A stretch of 64,000 nucleotides of DNA from Amycolatopsis endophytica. GTDB lineage: Bacteria; Actinomycetota; Actinomycetes; Mycobacteriales; Pseudonocardiaceae. Below are positions 35,119 through 43,531 of the stretch, in pieces. The position numbers were made by a program, and so were the translations under genes. Position 1 is the first letter of the stretch; every line of letters starts with the position of its first letter. The stretch spans positions 4,712,001 to 4,776,000 of the forward strand of contig NZ_JACCFK010000001.1 of NCBI RefSeq assembly GCF_013410405.1, given 5' to 3'. Below the pieces are notes generated by a model that ran no database searches, was not told the origin of the DNA, and worked only from the letters and a program-made list of their open reading frames with translations.

Positions 35119-36153
35119 TCACCGGTGGCCGTTGAGCCCGTCCAGGAACACCTGCTCGAAGCGCGCCCCGTCCGCGGCCAGTGCCACGGTCAGCCGGTCG
35201 CCTGCCGGATCGGGGCGGGTGCGGCCGGACTGGGGGCCGTCCTGCACCACGACGACGCGTTCCCGGGCGGTATCGGTGACCACACCGTCGTCGTCGAAGG
35301 CGAACACCGCCGCCAGCGCGTCCCACCAGAAATAGATCCCCAGTGCGATGCCGTCTCGCATGATCGGGTGCGTCGTGATCGCGTGCACGATCCGTGCGCT
35401 GGCCGTCGTGGCCTCCGCGCCGATGCGGTCGACGTAGTCCTGCGTGATCGGCACGGAGTTGGTGGCGTCCAACGGGGTCAGCGTCACCGGCAGGGCCCCG
35501 AAGACGTCGCGCGCGGCGGGCGGGTCGAGCCAGATGTTGAGCTCCTGGCTGTTGTCGAACCCGGGCAGCGCCTCGCCGAACAGGTTCCCGCCGACGTGGA
35601 CCGCGCCGCCCATGACGAACACGTCGCGCACGCGGTGGACGAGCGGGCTGCCGGCGGGCAGCGCGGTCGCGAGGTTGGTGAGCGGACCGGTGGCCAGCAC
35701 GGTGACCTGACCCGGTGCGGTGGTCAGCGCCCGGCGGATCAGCTGGGGTGCGGTGAGTTTCGCCGGGGGCGGCGTCTTTCCGGCGTCGTCCAGGGCGGCG
35801 GTGAGGATGGTCTCCACGTCGGCCACGCTGGACGCGGGAGCCGGGTGCACGCCGGGTTCGGTGCCCTCGGCGACCGGGATGTGCGGGAGTCCGCACCGGT
35901 CGAGGATGCTGAGCGCGTGCTGCCGGGCGCGGCCGGGCGTGCCGAACCCGTTGTTGGTCACGGTGACCGCGCGCAGGTCGATGCGGTGTTCCCGGTGCTG
36001 CACGCACAGGTAGGCCAGCGTCGAGGCGTCGTCGAGGTCGAGGTCGCTGTCGTAGATCACCGGGACCGGCCGCGGTGCCGCCGGTGCCGCCGTGGCCGGC
36101 GGCGCCGCGAGTCCGGAGAACGCGAGAACGAGGACGAGCAGCAGAGCGCGCAT
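35119..36153 (-). CDS. Secreted nucleoside hydrolase (inosine-uridine N-ribohydrolase family)
   Basis: A 344-aa protein with a signal peptide (about residues 1-24, LVLVLAFSGLAAPPATAAP) and the nucleoside-hydrolase calcium site. The usual DTDPGxDD appears as DSDLDLDDA near residue 38, a degenerate form that keeps the calcium-binding aspartates. It also has VFVMGGAVHVGGN near 180 and ELNIWLDPPAA near 205. It would cleave ribonucleosides outside the cell to base and ribose. The GTG/ATG-rich neighbourhood offers no operon partner. ATG start at 36153. Confidence 0.8.
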   Translation of the reverse strand: MRALLLVLVLAFSGLAAPPATAAPAAPRPVPVIYDSDLDLDDASTLAYLCVQHREHRIDLRAVTVTNNGFGTPGRARQHALSILDRCGLPHIPVAEGTEPGVHPAPASSVADVETILTAALDDAGKTPPPAKLTAPQLIRRALTTAPGQVTVLATGPLTNLATALPAGSPLVHRVRDVFVMGGAVHVGGNLFGEALPGFDNSQELNIWLDPPAARDVFGALPVTLTPLDATNSVPITQDYVDRIGAEATTASARIVHAITTHPIMRDGIALGIYFWWDALAAVFAFDDDGVVTDTARERVVVVQDGPQSGRTRPDPAGDRLTVALAADGARFEQVFLDGLNGHR

Positions 36154-36242
36154 GAGAGCCTCCCCAGGCAGGCGGTCAGGTCAGGATAAACCCGGCCAAA
36201 GCGCCCACGAGGGGCCAACCGGCGTCAATTCCGCGCGTCCGG

Positions 36243-37010
36243 TCAGCCCGCGAGGAAGTCCAGCACGCACTCGCTCGCCTTCGGGCGGCACTCCTCGAAG
36301 TAGGCGTGCCGCGCTCCCGGCAGCAGGTGCACCCGCGCGTCCGGGATGCGCTCGGCCAGCAGCGCGGCGTTCGCGGCGGGCGTGAGGGCATCGTCCTCGC
36401 CGTGCAGGATCAGGGTGGGGGCCGTGACGCGGGAAAGGGAGTCCCAGGCGTCGTGGTCGTCGCTGGCTCGCAGGTGGTGCCGTCGCGCGTGCGGGGGCAT
36501 CGACGGATCGCCGAGGGTGCGGTAGGGGCCGGGGTGCGTCGCGCGCCAGGCCGGGGTGTACATCAGGTCCGCGAGCGTTTCCCGCCCGTCAGGGCGGATC
36601 AGCGCGCGGCGCACGTCCGTGGAGCGTTCCACGGCGTGCGGCCCGCCGGGCGAGGTGCAGCCCAGGACCAGCCGCCGCACCCGCCGCGGATACCGGATCG
36701 CCACCCACTGCGCGACCCGGCCACCCATCGACGTGCCGTAGACGTCGGCCTCCTGCACGCCCAGCGCGTCGAGCACCGCGATCACGTCGTCGGCGAACAG
36801 CCGCGTCGAGTACGGCGAATCGGGTTTGCCGCTCGCGCCCGTGCCGCGGTAGTCCATCGTGACCGTGCTGGGGAAGTCGTCGCGCACGGCGTCCCACCAC
36901 GTGTGGTCGTTCGCCTGCCCGGACAGCAGCACCAGCGGCCGTCCGGATCCGGCGCGCTGGAGGGCCAGTGACGTGCCGTCCTGGGCACGGGCGAAGGTCG
37001 TGACGGGCAT
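36243..37010 (-). CDS. Alpha/beta hydrolase
   Basis: A 255-aa hydrolase with the oxyanion strand LVLLSGQANDHTWW (about 31-44), the nucleophile elbow GTSMGG (Ser near 95), an acid in HGEDDALTP and the catalytic His in GARHAYFEE near the C-terminus. It is of the 3-oxoadipate enol-lactonase/esterase type by sequence layout; the natural substrate is unknown. ATG start at 37010. It is divergent from phnD across 160 bases. Confidence 0.85.
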   Translation of the reverse strand: MPVTTFARAQDGTSLALQRAGSGRPLVLLSGQANDHTWWDAVRDDFPSTVTMDYRGTGASGKPDSPYSTRLFADDVIAVLDALGVQEADVYGTSMGGRVAQWVAIRYPRRVRRLVLGCTSPGGPHAVERSTDVRRALIRPDGRETLADLMYTPAWRATHPGPYRTLGDPSMPPHARRHHLRASDDHDAWDSLSRVTAPTLILHGEDDALTPAANAALLAERIPDARVHLLPGARHAYFEECRPKASECVLDFLAG

Positions 37011-37087
37011 CAGCGCCGATGGTAGCCGCCCGGTTCGGGCCGGTCCGGGGCGGTCGTGCGGTCGAGTACGCCGACAAAACCATGGCA

Positions 37088-37109
37088 GTTCGGCAACCGG
37101 TAACCCGCG
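37088..37109 (+). promoter_or_regulatory. Possible PHO box upstream of phnD
   Basis: Two adjacent 11-base units, GTTCGGCAACC and GGTAACCCGCG, lie 60 to 80 bases before phnD. The second matches the Streptomyces PhoP unit (G-G/T-TCA-YYY-R-G/C-G) at about 10 of 11 positions, the first at about 7. Phosphate-starvation control of phosphonate uptake would make sense, but the evidence is weak. Confidence 0.3.
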
Positions 37110-37169
37110 CGTCGCCATCGTGGCATGCGCGCGGATCAGCCTTTTCGGCGTAACGCACGAGGAGGACAC

Positions 37170-38111
37170 ATGGTGAACAAGCGATGGCGCGCGCTCGCAC
37201 TGACCGGCGCCGCGCTGGTGCTCACGGCCTGCGGCCAGAGCGCGGCCGGCAACGGCGAGGGCACGCGGAACCCGGACGAGCTGGTGTTCGCGGCGATTCC
37301 GAGCGAGGAGTCCACCAGCCTGCAGCAGGACTACCAGTCGGTGATCAACCTGCTGGAGCGGGTGACCGGCAAGACGGTCCGCTTCCAGCAGGCCACCGAC
37401 TACGCCGCCGTCATCGAGGGCCAGCGCAGCGGCAAGGTCGACATCGCGCAGTACGGTCCGCTGTCCTACGTGGTCGCCAAGAACTCGGGCGTGCGGACGA
37501 CGGCGATCGCGGCCCAGCTCAAGGAGAAGGGCGGCACGCCGGGCTACCAGTCCTACGGCATCGTGAAGACCGGTTCGCCGATCCACGACCTCGCCGGGTT
37601 CAAGGGCAAGAAGGTCTGCTTCGTCGACCCGAACTCGACCTCGGGCTACCTCTACCCGAAGGCGGGCCTGTCCGACGCGGGCGTGAACGCCGACACCGAC
37701 GTCACGCCGGTGATGGCGGGCGGGCACGACGCCTCGGCGCTCGCCGTGGCCGGCGGCCAGTGTGACGCCGGGTTCGCCTACGACACGATGGTCGACATCC
37801 AGCTGCCCGGCAAGGGACAGCTCAAGCCCGGCGAGCTGACCCCGGTGTGGAAGTCCGACATCATCGCCGGCTCGCCGGTCGCGCTGGCCGACGACCTCGA
37901 CCCGGCGCTCAAGGATCAGATCACCGCGGTGTTCCGCGATCAGGCCAACACCGACTACCTCAGGGCCAACAACCTCTGCACCAGCGAGAAGTGCCCCATC
38001 GACGACGCCGGTGACTGGGGCTACGCGCCGGTGGACGACGCCTTCTACGACACCGTCCGCCACGTCTGCGAGGTCACCAAGGCCAAGCAGTGCACGGACG
38101 CGTCGGCATGA
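37170..38111 (+). CDS. phnD: Phosphonate ABC transporter substrate-binding lipoprotein
   Basis: A 313-aa PhnD-family protein with a lipoprotein signal (lipobox LTAC, Cys21). The binding-protein core has LVFAAIPSEESTSLQQDYQ, the KVDIAQYGPLSYV strand and KGKKVCFVDPNSTSGYLYPKAGL, which in PhnD forms the anion pocket (ST-SGY). It captures phosphonates, or phosphite-like anions, outside the membrane. The ATG follows GAGGAGG. Its stop overlaps the phnC start. First gene of phnD-phnC-phnE-HD oxygenase. Confidence 0.9.
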   Translation: MVNKRWRALALTGAALVLTACGQSAAGNGEGTRNPDELVFAAIPSEESTSLQQDYQSVINLLERVTGKTVRFQQATDYAAVIEGQRSGKVDIAQYGPLSYVVAKNSGVRTTAIAAQLKEKGGTPGYQSYGIVKTGSPIHDLAGFKGKKVCFVDPNSTSGYLYPKAGLSDAGVNADTDVTPVMAGGHDASALAVAGGQCDAGFAYDTMVDIQLPGKGQLKPGELTPVWKSDIIAGSPVALADDLDPALKDQITAVFRDQANTDYLRANNLCTSEKCPIDDAGDWGYAPVDDAFYDTVRHVCEVTKAKQCTDASA

Positions 38112-38866
38112 GCGCCGTCCGCTTCGAGGGGGTGACCAAGCGGTTCGGTCACATCCGCGCGCTGGACGACGTGTCGTTCTCGGTCGAGCCCGGTGAGGTG
38201 GTCGTGCTGCTCGGGCTGTCCGGATCGGGCAAGTCGACGCTGCTGCGGCACGTCGACGGCCTGCACACCCCGACCGCGGGCCGGGTCACCGCGCTGGGCA
38301 CCGACGTCGGCGCGGCCCGCGGCGGGCGGCTGCGGGACCTGCGGCGCCGCATCGGGTTCGTGTTCCAGCAGTTCCACCTGGTCGGCAGCCTGTCGGTGCT
38401 GGAGAACGTGTGCACCGGCGCGCTCGGCCGTCTGCGCGGGCCCCGGCTCGGCCTGGTCAGCTACCCGAAGGCGGTGCGGCTGGAGGCTCTCGGCCACCTG
38501 GACCGCGTGGGACTGGGCCCGCAGGCGTTCCAGCGCGCCGACACCCTCTCCGGTGGTCAGCAGCAGCGGGTCGCGGTGGCGCGGGCGCTCCTGCAGCGGC
38601 CCGAGATCCTGCTCGCCGACGAACCGGTCGCCTCACTGGACCCGGAGTCCTCGGCACAGGTCATGCGGCTGATCCGGGAGATCGCGAGCGAGCGGGACCT
38701 GACCGTGCTGTGCAGCCTGCACCAGGTGGAGCTGGCGCTGTCCTGGGCGGACCGGATCGTCGGGTTGCGCTCGGGCCGGGTCGTGCTGGACGAGCCCGCG
38801 CGGACCCTGGACCACAGCGCCGCGACGGCCGTCTACGGCGCGAACCAGCTGGTGGCCATCGCATGA
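38108..38866 (+). CDS. phnC: Phosphonate ABC transporter ATP-binding protein
   Basis: A 252-aa ATPase with Walker A GLSGSGKST (about 35-43), the Q-loop FVFQQFHLVGSLSVLENV with the PhnC-typical TGALGRLRG that follows, signature LSGGQQQRVAVARAL, Walker B ILLADEPVASLDP and switch His in SLHQVELAL. It powers the PhnDE importer. ATG at 38108 overlaps the phnD stop (ATGA). Its own stop overlaps phnE (ATGA). Confidence 0.9.
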   Translation: MSAVRFEGVTKRFGHIRALDDVSFSVEPGEVVVLLGLSGSGKSTLLRHVDGLHTPTAGRVTALGTDVGAARGGRLRDLRRRIGFVFQQFHLVGSLSVLENVCTGALGRLRGPRLGLVSYPKAVRLEALGHLDRVGLGPQAFQRADTLSGGQQQRVAVARALLQRPEILLADEPVASLDPESSAQVMRLIREIASERDLTVLCSLHQVELALSWADRIVGLRSGRVVLDEPARTLDHSAATAVYGANQLVAIA

Positions 38867-40449
38867 CGGTGCGCACCCTCGCCCGGCCCAGGACCGGCTC
38901 GGTCGCGGCGACGGTCGCGCTGGTGGCGCTGCTCGGCCTGGCCGCGTGGGCCGTGGCCGATCTGCGGATCAACGTCGCGACGCTGACCGACAGCGTCGGC
39001 AACGCGGTCGACTTCGCGGGCCGCATGTTCCCGCTCGACTTCCCGCCCGTCGGCGAACTGCTGGCGCTGACCGGGAAGACGCTGTCGATCGTGGTGTGCG
39101 CGACGCTGTTGTCGGTGCTGGTCAGCACCGTGCTCGCGGTGCTGGCGGCGGGCAACACGACCCCGCACCGGAGCGCCCGGCTCGGGTCGCGGGCGGTGAT
39201 CGTCGCGGCACGCGCGGTGCCGGACGTGGTGCTCGCGATCGTGTTCTTCCGGCTGTTCGGGTTCGGCGCGCTGGCCGGTGTGCTCGCGATGGGGTTGCAC
39301 TCGGTCGGCATGGTCGGCAAGCTCTACGCCGACGCGATCGAGCAGATCGACGAGGGCCCGCGCTCCGCGGTGCGCGCGGGCGGTGCCCAGGGCGGGCAGG
39401 AGCTGGTGGCCGGGGTGCTGCCGCAGGTGCTGCCCGCGTTCGTGGCCACCGCGCTGCACCGGCTCGACATCAACCTGCGGGTGTCGGTGGTGCTCGGGTT
39501 CGTCGGCGTCGACGGGCTCGGCTACGCCATCGCGACCTCGCTGCGGCAGCTGGACTACCGGCGCGGCATGGCGCTGGCCCTGGTCGTGCTGATCCTGTGC
39601 ATCCTGGTCGAGCTGCTGTCCGGGGCGCTGCGCCGGACGCTGCTGCGTCCGAAAGCGACGATCCCGGCGCCGCGCCGGGCGGGCCAGACCAGTCCGGAAT
39701 GGACGTTCGCGCGGGTCCGGAAGACGGTCTACGCGGGGCTGACCGCCCTCGTCGTGCTCGCCTCGGTCCGGGGTGCGGACCTGTCGGTGTCGCAGTTCCT
39801 CGGCGGGCTCGGCGACCTCGGGCACACGCTGACGTTCTTCTGGCCCCCGGAGTTCGTCGACGGTCTGCTCGAAGACCTGTGGACCACGGTGAAGATCGCG
39901 CTGGCCGCGACCCTGCTGGGGGCCGTGCTCGCGCTGCCCGTCGGCGCGCTCGCCGCCCGCAACGTCGCGCCGAAGACCGCACGCTACCTGCGGATGGTGA
40001 TCGTGGTGGTGCGGGGCGTCCCCGAACTGGTGCTGGCGATCGTGTTCGTCGTGATCACCGGGCTCGGGCCGGTCGCGGGGGCGCTGGCACTGGCCGTCGG
40101 CGCGGTCGGGTTGCTGGGCAAGCTCGTGGCCGACTCGCTGGAGGAGGTCGACCCCGGGCCCGAACAGGCGCTGCGCGCGACCGGCGCGGGCTCGTGGCAG
40201 GTGTTCTTCTCCGCGACGCTGCCGCAGGCCGCGCCCGCGTTCGTCGCGCACGTGCTGTACCAGCTCGACACGAACATCCGGTCCGCCACGCTGCTGGGCA
40301 TCGTCGGTGCGGGCGGCATCGGGTTCCAGCTGCTCAACGCGTCGCGGGTGGTCGAGTTCGGGGTGGTCACGGCGGTGCTGGTGCTGGTGTTCGCCGCGGT
40401 GATGGCGGTCGAGTTGCTCGCGGTGTGGTTGCGCCGCGTCGTCGGATGA
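38863..40449 (+). CDS. phnE: Tandem-fused phosphonate ABC transporter permease
   Basis: A 528-aa protein made of two PhnE permeases in one chain. Each half has about six membrane segments and its own ATPase contact loop: LYADAIEQIDEGPRSAVRAGGA (about residue 150) in the first, KLVADSLEEVDPGPEQALRATGAG (about 425) in the second. A hydrophilic joint near 260-290 separates them. Most bacteria encode one PhnE that dimerises or two separate genes (PhnE1/E2); here they are fused, giving a one-chain translocation pore. ATGA overlap with phnC. The HD oxygenase gene follows nine bases after its stop. Confidence 0.9.
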   Translation: MTVRTLARPRTGSVAATVALVALLGLAAWAVADLRINVATLTDSVGNAVDFAGRMFPLDFPPVGELLALTGKTLSIVVCATLLSVLVSTVLAVLAAGNTTPHRSARLGSRAVIVAARAVPDVVLAIVFFRLFGFGALAGVLAMGLHSVGMVGKLYADAIEQIDEGPRSAVRAGGAQGGQELVAGVLPQVLPAFVATALHRLDINLRVSVVLGFVGVDGLGYAIATSLRQLDYRRGMALALVVLILCILVELLSGALRRTLLRPKATIPAPRRAGQTSPEWTFARVRKTVYAGLTALVVLASVRGADLSVSQFLGGLGDLGHTLTFFWPPEFVDGLLEDLWTTVKIALAATLLGAVLALPVGALAARNVAPKTARYLRMVIVVVRGVPELVLAIVFVVITGLGPVAGALALAVGAVGLLGKLVADSLEEVDPGPEQALRATGAGSWQVFFSATLPQAAPAFVAHVLYQLDTNIRSATLLGIVGAGGIGFQLLNASRVVEFGVVTAVLVLVFAAVMAVELLAVWLRRVVG

Positions 40450-40458
40450 GGAGGTCCG

Positions 40459-40995
40459 GTGTTCACGGTCGAGAAGACGGTCGAGGTCCTGCGCGCGCTG
40501 GAGGGTGACTACGACGGGGACGAAGCCGTCGACCAGCTCGCCCACGCGCTGCAGACCGCCGAGCTTGCCCGCGCGGCGGGCGCCGACGACGACGTGGTCG
40601 CGGCGGCGCTGCTTCACGACATCGGCCGCGCGCCCGGCGTGGTCGAGCACTACCGCGGACAGCCGCACGAGATCGCCGGTGCCGACTTCTGCCTGCGGCA
40701 CGTCGGCGAGCGGGCGTCCTACCTGGTCGGGCAGCACGTTCCGGCCAAGCGGTACCTCGTGGTGATCGACGAGGCCTACGCCGCGTCGCTGAGCCCGGCC
40801 TCGCAGCGCTCACTGATCCGCCAGGGCGGCCCGATGAGTGCCGAGGAGGTGACCGCGTTCGAAAGCCACCCGTGGGCGGCCGAAGCCGCGCGCCTGCGCC
40901 GGTGGGACGACGCCGCCAAGGTGCCCGGCGCGCGGGTCCACGAGCTCGCCTTCTACGCCGACGTACTCCGGCGGGTGTGGCTACCCGCGGCGTGA
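40459..40995 (+). CDS. PhnZ-like HD-domain phosphonate oxygenase
   Basis: A 178-aa HD-domain protein in the phosphonate-degradation HD group. The diiron ligand pattern of PhnZ is present in order and similar spacing: His29, His53-Asp54, His70, His93 and Asp150. PhnZ is a mixed-valence diiron oxygenase that splits 2-amino-1-hydroxyethylphosphonate to glycine and phosphate. GTG start with GAGGAGG, nine bases after phnE, so it is co-transcribed with phosphonate uptake. Its usual partner, the 2-oxoglutarate-dependent hydroxylase PhnY, is not in the window. The substrate is therefore open. Confidence 0.8.
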   Translation: MFTVEKTVEVLRALEGDYDGDEAVDQLAHALQTAELARAAGADDDVVAAALLHDIGRAPGVVEHYRGQPHEIAGADFCLRHVGERASYLVGQHVPAKRYLVVIDEAYAASLSPASQRSLIRQGGPMSAEEVTAFESHPWAAEAARLRRWDDAAKVPGARVHELAFYADVLRRVWLPAA

Positions 40996-41038
40996 CTGTC
41001 CCGTCGGCGCCGCAGTCGCGCGAAGCCCCGTCCCGCAC

Positions 41039-42082
41039 TCACCGGCGGGAACCGCACGAATCGCGGATCACCAGTTTCGTCGGCAGTCGCACCGGGGGCG
41101 GGGTCTCGTCGCCGTCGAGCATCGTCAGCAGCGCGCCTGCCGCGGCCGTGCCGAACCCCCGCTTGTCCTGTGCCACGGTCGTCAAGGCCGGGTCCACCAG
41201 CGACGCCACCTCGATGTCGTCGAATCCCACCACCGCCACGTCGCCGGGCACCCGCAGCCCGGCCGCGCGCGCCGCGAGCAGTGCCCCCACGGCCATCTCG
41301 TCGCTGGCCGCGAACACCGCGGTCGGCGGTTCCTTGCGGGCCAGCAGGCGCCGCATCCGCACGAAACCGCTCTCGCGGTAGAAGTCGCCGGTGACCATGA
41401 GGTCGTCGCGGACCGGCAGATCCGCCTCCGCCAGCCCCCGCAGGTAACCCTCGGTGCGGGCGGTGGCGGGCGCGTTGCCGCGCGGGCCGGTGATCGTCGC
41501 GATCCGCCGGTGCCCCAGCGCCGCCAGATGCCGGACGGCCTCCGCCGCGCCGGCCGCGTTGTCCGACGTCACGTAGGTCGCGCGCGGTCCGGACAGTGCC
41601 ACGTCCAGCGCGACGCACGGCAGTCCGGAATGGGCGAACACGCTGAACGCGTCGGCGTCGGTCCCGCTGTCGATGAGCACCAGGCCGGCGAGCTGATGGC
41701 GCCGCGTCATGTTGACGTAGGCGACCGGGTCGGCCAGCGAGGCGCCGGGGGTGCGGCTGCGGCCGTCGTCGCTCGTCGCGAGCATCAGCAGGTGGTAGCC
41801 GTGCGAGCTCAGCGCGGATTTGAGGCCCAGCAGGAGATCCTGCAGAAACGGATGCCGCCAGCTGGGGCGGCGGTGGTCGGTGTCCCAGACGAGCCCGACC
41901 ATCGCCGAGCGCTGCCGGGACAGCGCCCGCGCCGATTCGTTCGGCGAGTAGTCCAGCTCCCGCGCGACGCGCTCGACGTGTTCACGGGTGGCCGCGCTGA
42001 CCGTCGCGGGGCGGTTGAACACCCGCGACACGGTCGCGACCGAAACCCCGCAGAGCTGCGCGAGCTGGCGAGCGGTGACCAT
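41039..42082 (-). CDS. LacI-family transcriptional regulator of the cellobiose-type operon
   Basis: A 347-aa LacI repressor: N-terminal helix-turn-helix with hinge (ARQLAQLCGVSVATVSRVFNRPATVSAATREHVERVARELDYSPN, residues 4-48, shown as key residues) and a sugar-binding core (about 60-335; LVLIDSG, FAASDEMAVGALLAARAAGLRVPGDV, VVGFDDIEVAS). It is divergent from cebE-like transport genes across about 160 bases that hold two different palindromes. It differs from Streptomyces CebR in detail, so whether it reads the CebR-type site is uncertain. Confidence 0.85.
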   Translation of the reverse strand: MVTARQLAQLCGVSVATVSRVFNRPATVSAATREHVERVARELDYSPNESARALSRQRSAMVGLVWDTDHRRPSWRHPFLQDLLLGLKSALSSHGYHLLMLATSDDGRSRTPGASLADPVAYVNMTRRHQLAGLVLIDSGTDADAFSVFAHSGLPCVALDVALSGPRATYVTSDNAAGAAEAVRHLAALGHRRIATITGPRGNAPATARTEGYLRGLAEADLPVRDDLMVTGDFYRESGFVRMRRLLARKEPPTAVFAASDEMAVGALLAARAAGLRVPGDVAVVGFDDIEVASLVDPALTTVAQDKRGFGTAAAGALLTMLDGDETPPPVRLPTKLVIRDSCGSRR

Positions 42083-42097
42083 GCCGACCTCCGAGTG

Positions 42098-42113
42098 ATG
42101 TAACGGGTTACAT
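42098..42113. promoter_or_regulatory. Perfect LacI-type palindrome near the LacI gene
   Basis: ATGTAACGGGTTACAT has 7-base perfect arms around GG, 16 bases upstream of the LacI-family start. The position fits autoregulation. It is unrelated in sequence to the CebR-type site at 42185. Confidence 0.65.
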
Positions 42114-42184
42114 GTCTAGCACACGACCTCTGGCTGCGTGAACGCGCACGGCCGTGATGGTTTCGTTACTTGACGCGGATGGAC

Positions 42185-42198
42185 TGGGAGCGCTCTCA
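42185..42198. promoter_or_regulatory. CebR-type operator upstream of the cebE-like gene
   Basis: TGGGAGCGCTCTCA matches 13 of 14 bases of the Streptomyces CebR operator TGGGAGCGCTCCCA and lies 47 bases before the transporter operon. It indicates control by cellobiose or cellotriose through a CebR-like protein, either the adjacent LacI protein or one encoded elsewhere. Confidence 0.7.
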
Positions 42199-42244
42199 TA
42201 GGTGCTGCGTTTTCCCCACCGGCCCGTAGAACAACGGAGATCTC

Positions 42245-43531
42245 ATGCGCCCGAAAACGACATCCCGCCGGATACGACTGATGGCCGGCGCGGTGTGCGC
42301 CGGCCTGGCCGCGGTCGCCGCCTTGAGCGGCTGCGGAAGCGGTGACGCCGGCGGCGGGAAGGTCAGGCTCAGCCTCGGCCTGTTCGGCAACTTCGGTTAC
42401 ACCGAGCTGATCAAGGAGTACGAGGCCGCCCATCCGGACATCGAGATCACCGAGCGGACCGCCTCCTACTCCGACCACCACAAGAACCTCGCCGCGCACC
42501 TGGCCACCGGCGGCGGCGCCGCGGACATCGAGGCGATCGACACCGGGTACGTCGCGCAGTTCAAGGCCACGCCGGACAAGTTCGTCGACCTCAACACCGC
42601 GGGCGGCGACCAGCTCAGGGACCGCTGGCTGGACTGGAAGTGGTCGGCGTCGCTGGCCACCGGCGGGCAGCAGATCGGCTACGGCACCGATGTCGGCGGC
42701 CTGGCCATCTGCTACCGCAGCGACCTGTTCGCCCAGGCCGGGTTGCCCACTGACCGCGACGCCGTCTCCGCGCTCTGGCCGACCTGGCAGGCGTACTTCG
42801 ACACCGGCAAGCGCTTCCGGGAGCACGCGCCGAACGGCGTCAAGTTCATGGACGGCGGCCCCACCGTGCTCAACGCCATCATCGGCCAGGCACCCGTCGG
42901 CTACTACGACCAGAGCGACCATCTCGTCGTCGCCAGCAACCCGGCGCTGCGCCAGGGCTGGGACCAGGTCGTCGACGCGGTCAAGGCGAACCTCAGCGCC
43001 GGGCTGCTCTACAGCACGCCCACCTGGAACACCGGGTTCACGCAGAGCCAGTTCGCCACGGTCACCTGCCCGGCCTGGATGATGCCCAAGATCAAGGACC
43101 AGGCGCCGGACACCGCGGGCAAGTGGGATGTCGCGACCGTGCCCGGCGGGGGCGGCAACTGGGGTGGCTCGTACCTGACGGTTCCCCAGCAGGGCAAGCA
43201 CACCCAGGAAGCCGTCGAGCTCGCCGCCTGGCTGACCGCGCCCGAGCAGCAGGCGAAGATCTTCACCAGCCAGGGCCTGCTCCCGTCGACCCCGTCGCTC
43301 TACGACAACCCGGAGATCGCCGGTTACACGGACCCGTTCTTCAACAACGCGCCCGTCGGCAAGCTCTTCACCGACGCGGCGAAAGAACTGAAGCCGCAGT
43401 ACCAGGGGCCCAAGGCCGGTGACGTGCAGACGGAGTTCGGCAACGCCATGCAGCGCGTCGAACAGGGCAAGCAGGACGGCGCGGCGGCGTGGCAGCAACT
43501 GGTCGACGACGTGGCGAAACTGCAGAGTTGA
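42245..43531 (+). CDS. cebE: Cello-oligosaccharide ABC transporter binding lipoprotein (CebE-like)
   Basis: A 428-aa sugar-binding protein with a lipoprotein signal (lipobox LSGC, Cys30). Its sequence follows the Streptomyces CebE pattern: LGLFGNFGYTELIKEYEA, WLDWKWSASLATGGQQIGYGTDVGGLAICYRSDLFAQAGLPTDRD (key residues only), then NWGGSYLTVPQQGKHT. It captures cellobiose or cellotriose. The CebR-type operator 47 bases upstream supports this. The stop overlaps the next gene (TGATG). No ATPase is encoded; CebEFG in Streptomyces uses the shared MsiK, so the same is likely here. Confidence 0.8.
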   Translation: MRPKTTSRRIRLMAGAVCAGLAAVAALSGCGSGDAGGGKVRLSLGLFGNFGYTELIKEYEAAHPDIEITERTASYSDHHKNLAAHLATGGGAADIEAIDTGYVAQFKATPDKFVDLNTAGGDQLRDRWLDWKWSASLATGGQQIGYGTDVGGLAICYRSDLFAQAGLPTDRDAVSALWPTWQAYFDTGKRFREHAPNGVKFMDGGPTVLNAIIGQAPVGYYDQSDHLVVASNPALRQGWDQVVDAVKANLSAGLLYSTPTWNTGFTQSQFATVTCPAWMMPKIKDQAPDTAGKWDVATVPGGGGNWGGSYLTVPQQGKHTQEAVELAAWLTAPEQQAKIFTSQGLLPSTPSLYDNPEIAGYTDPFFNNAPVGKLFTDAAKELKPQYQGPKAGDVQTEFGNAMQRVEQGKQDGAAAWQQLVDDVAKLQS

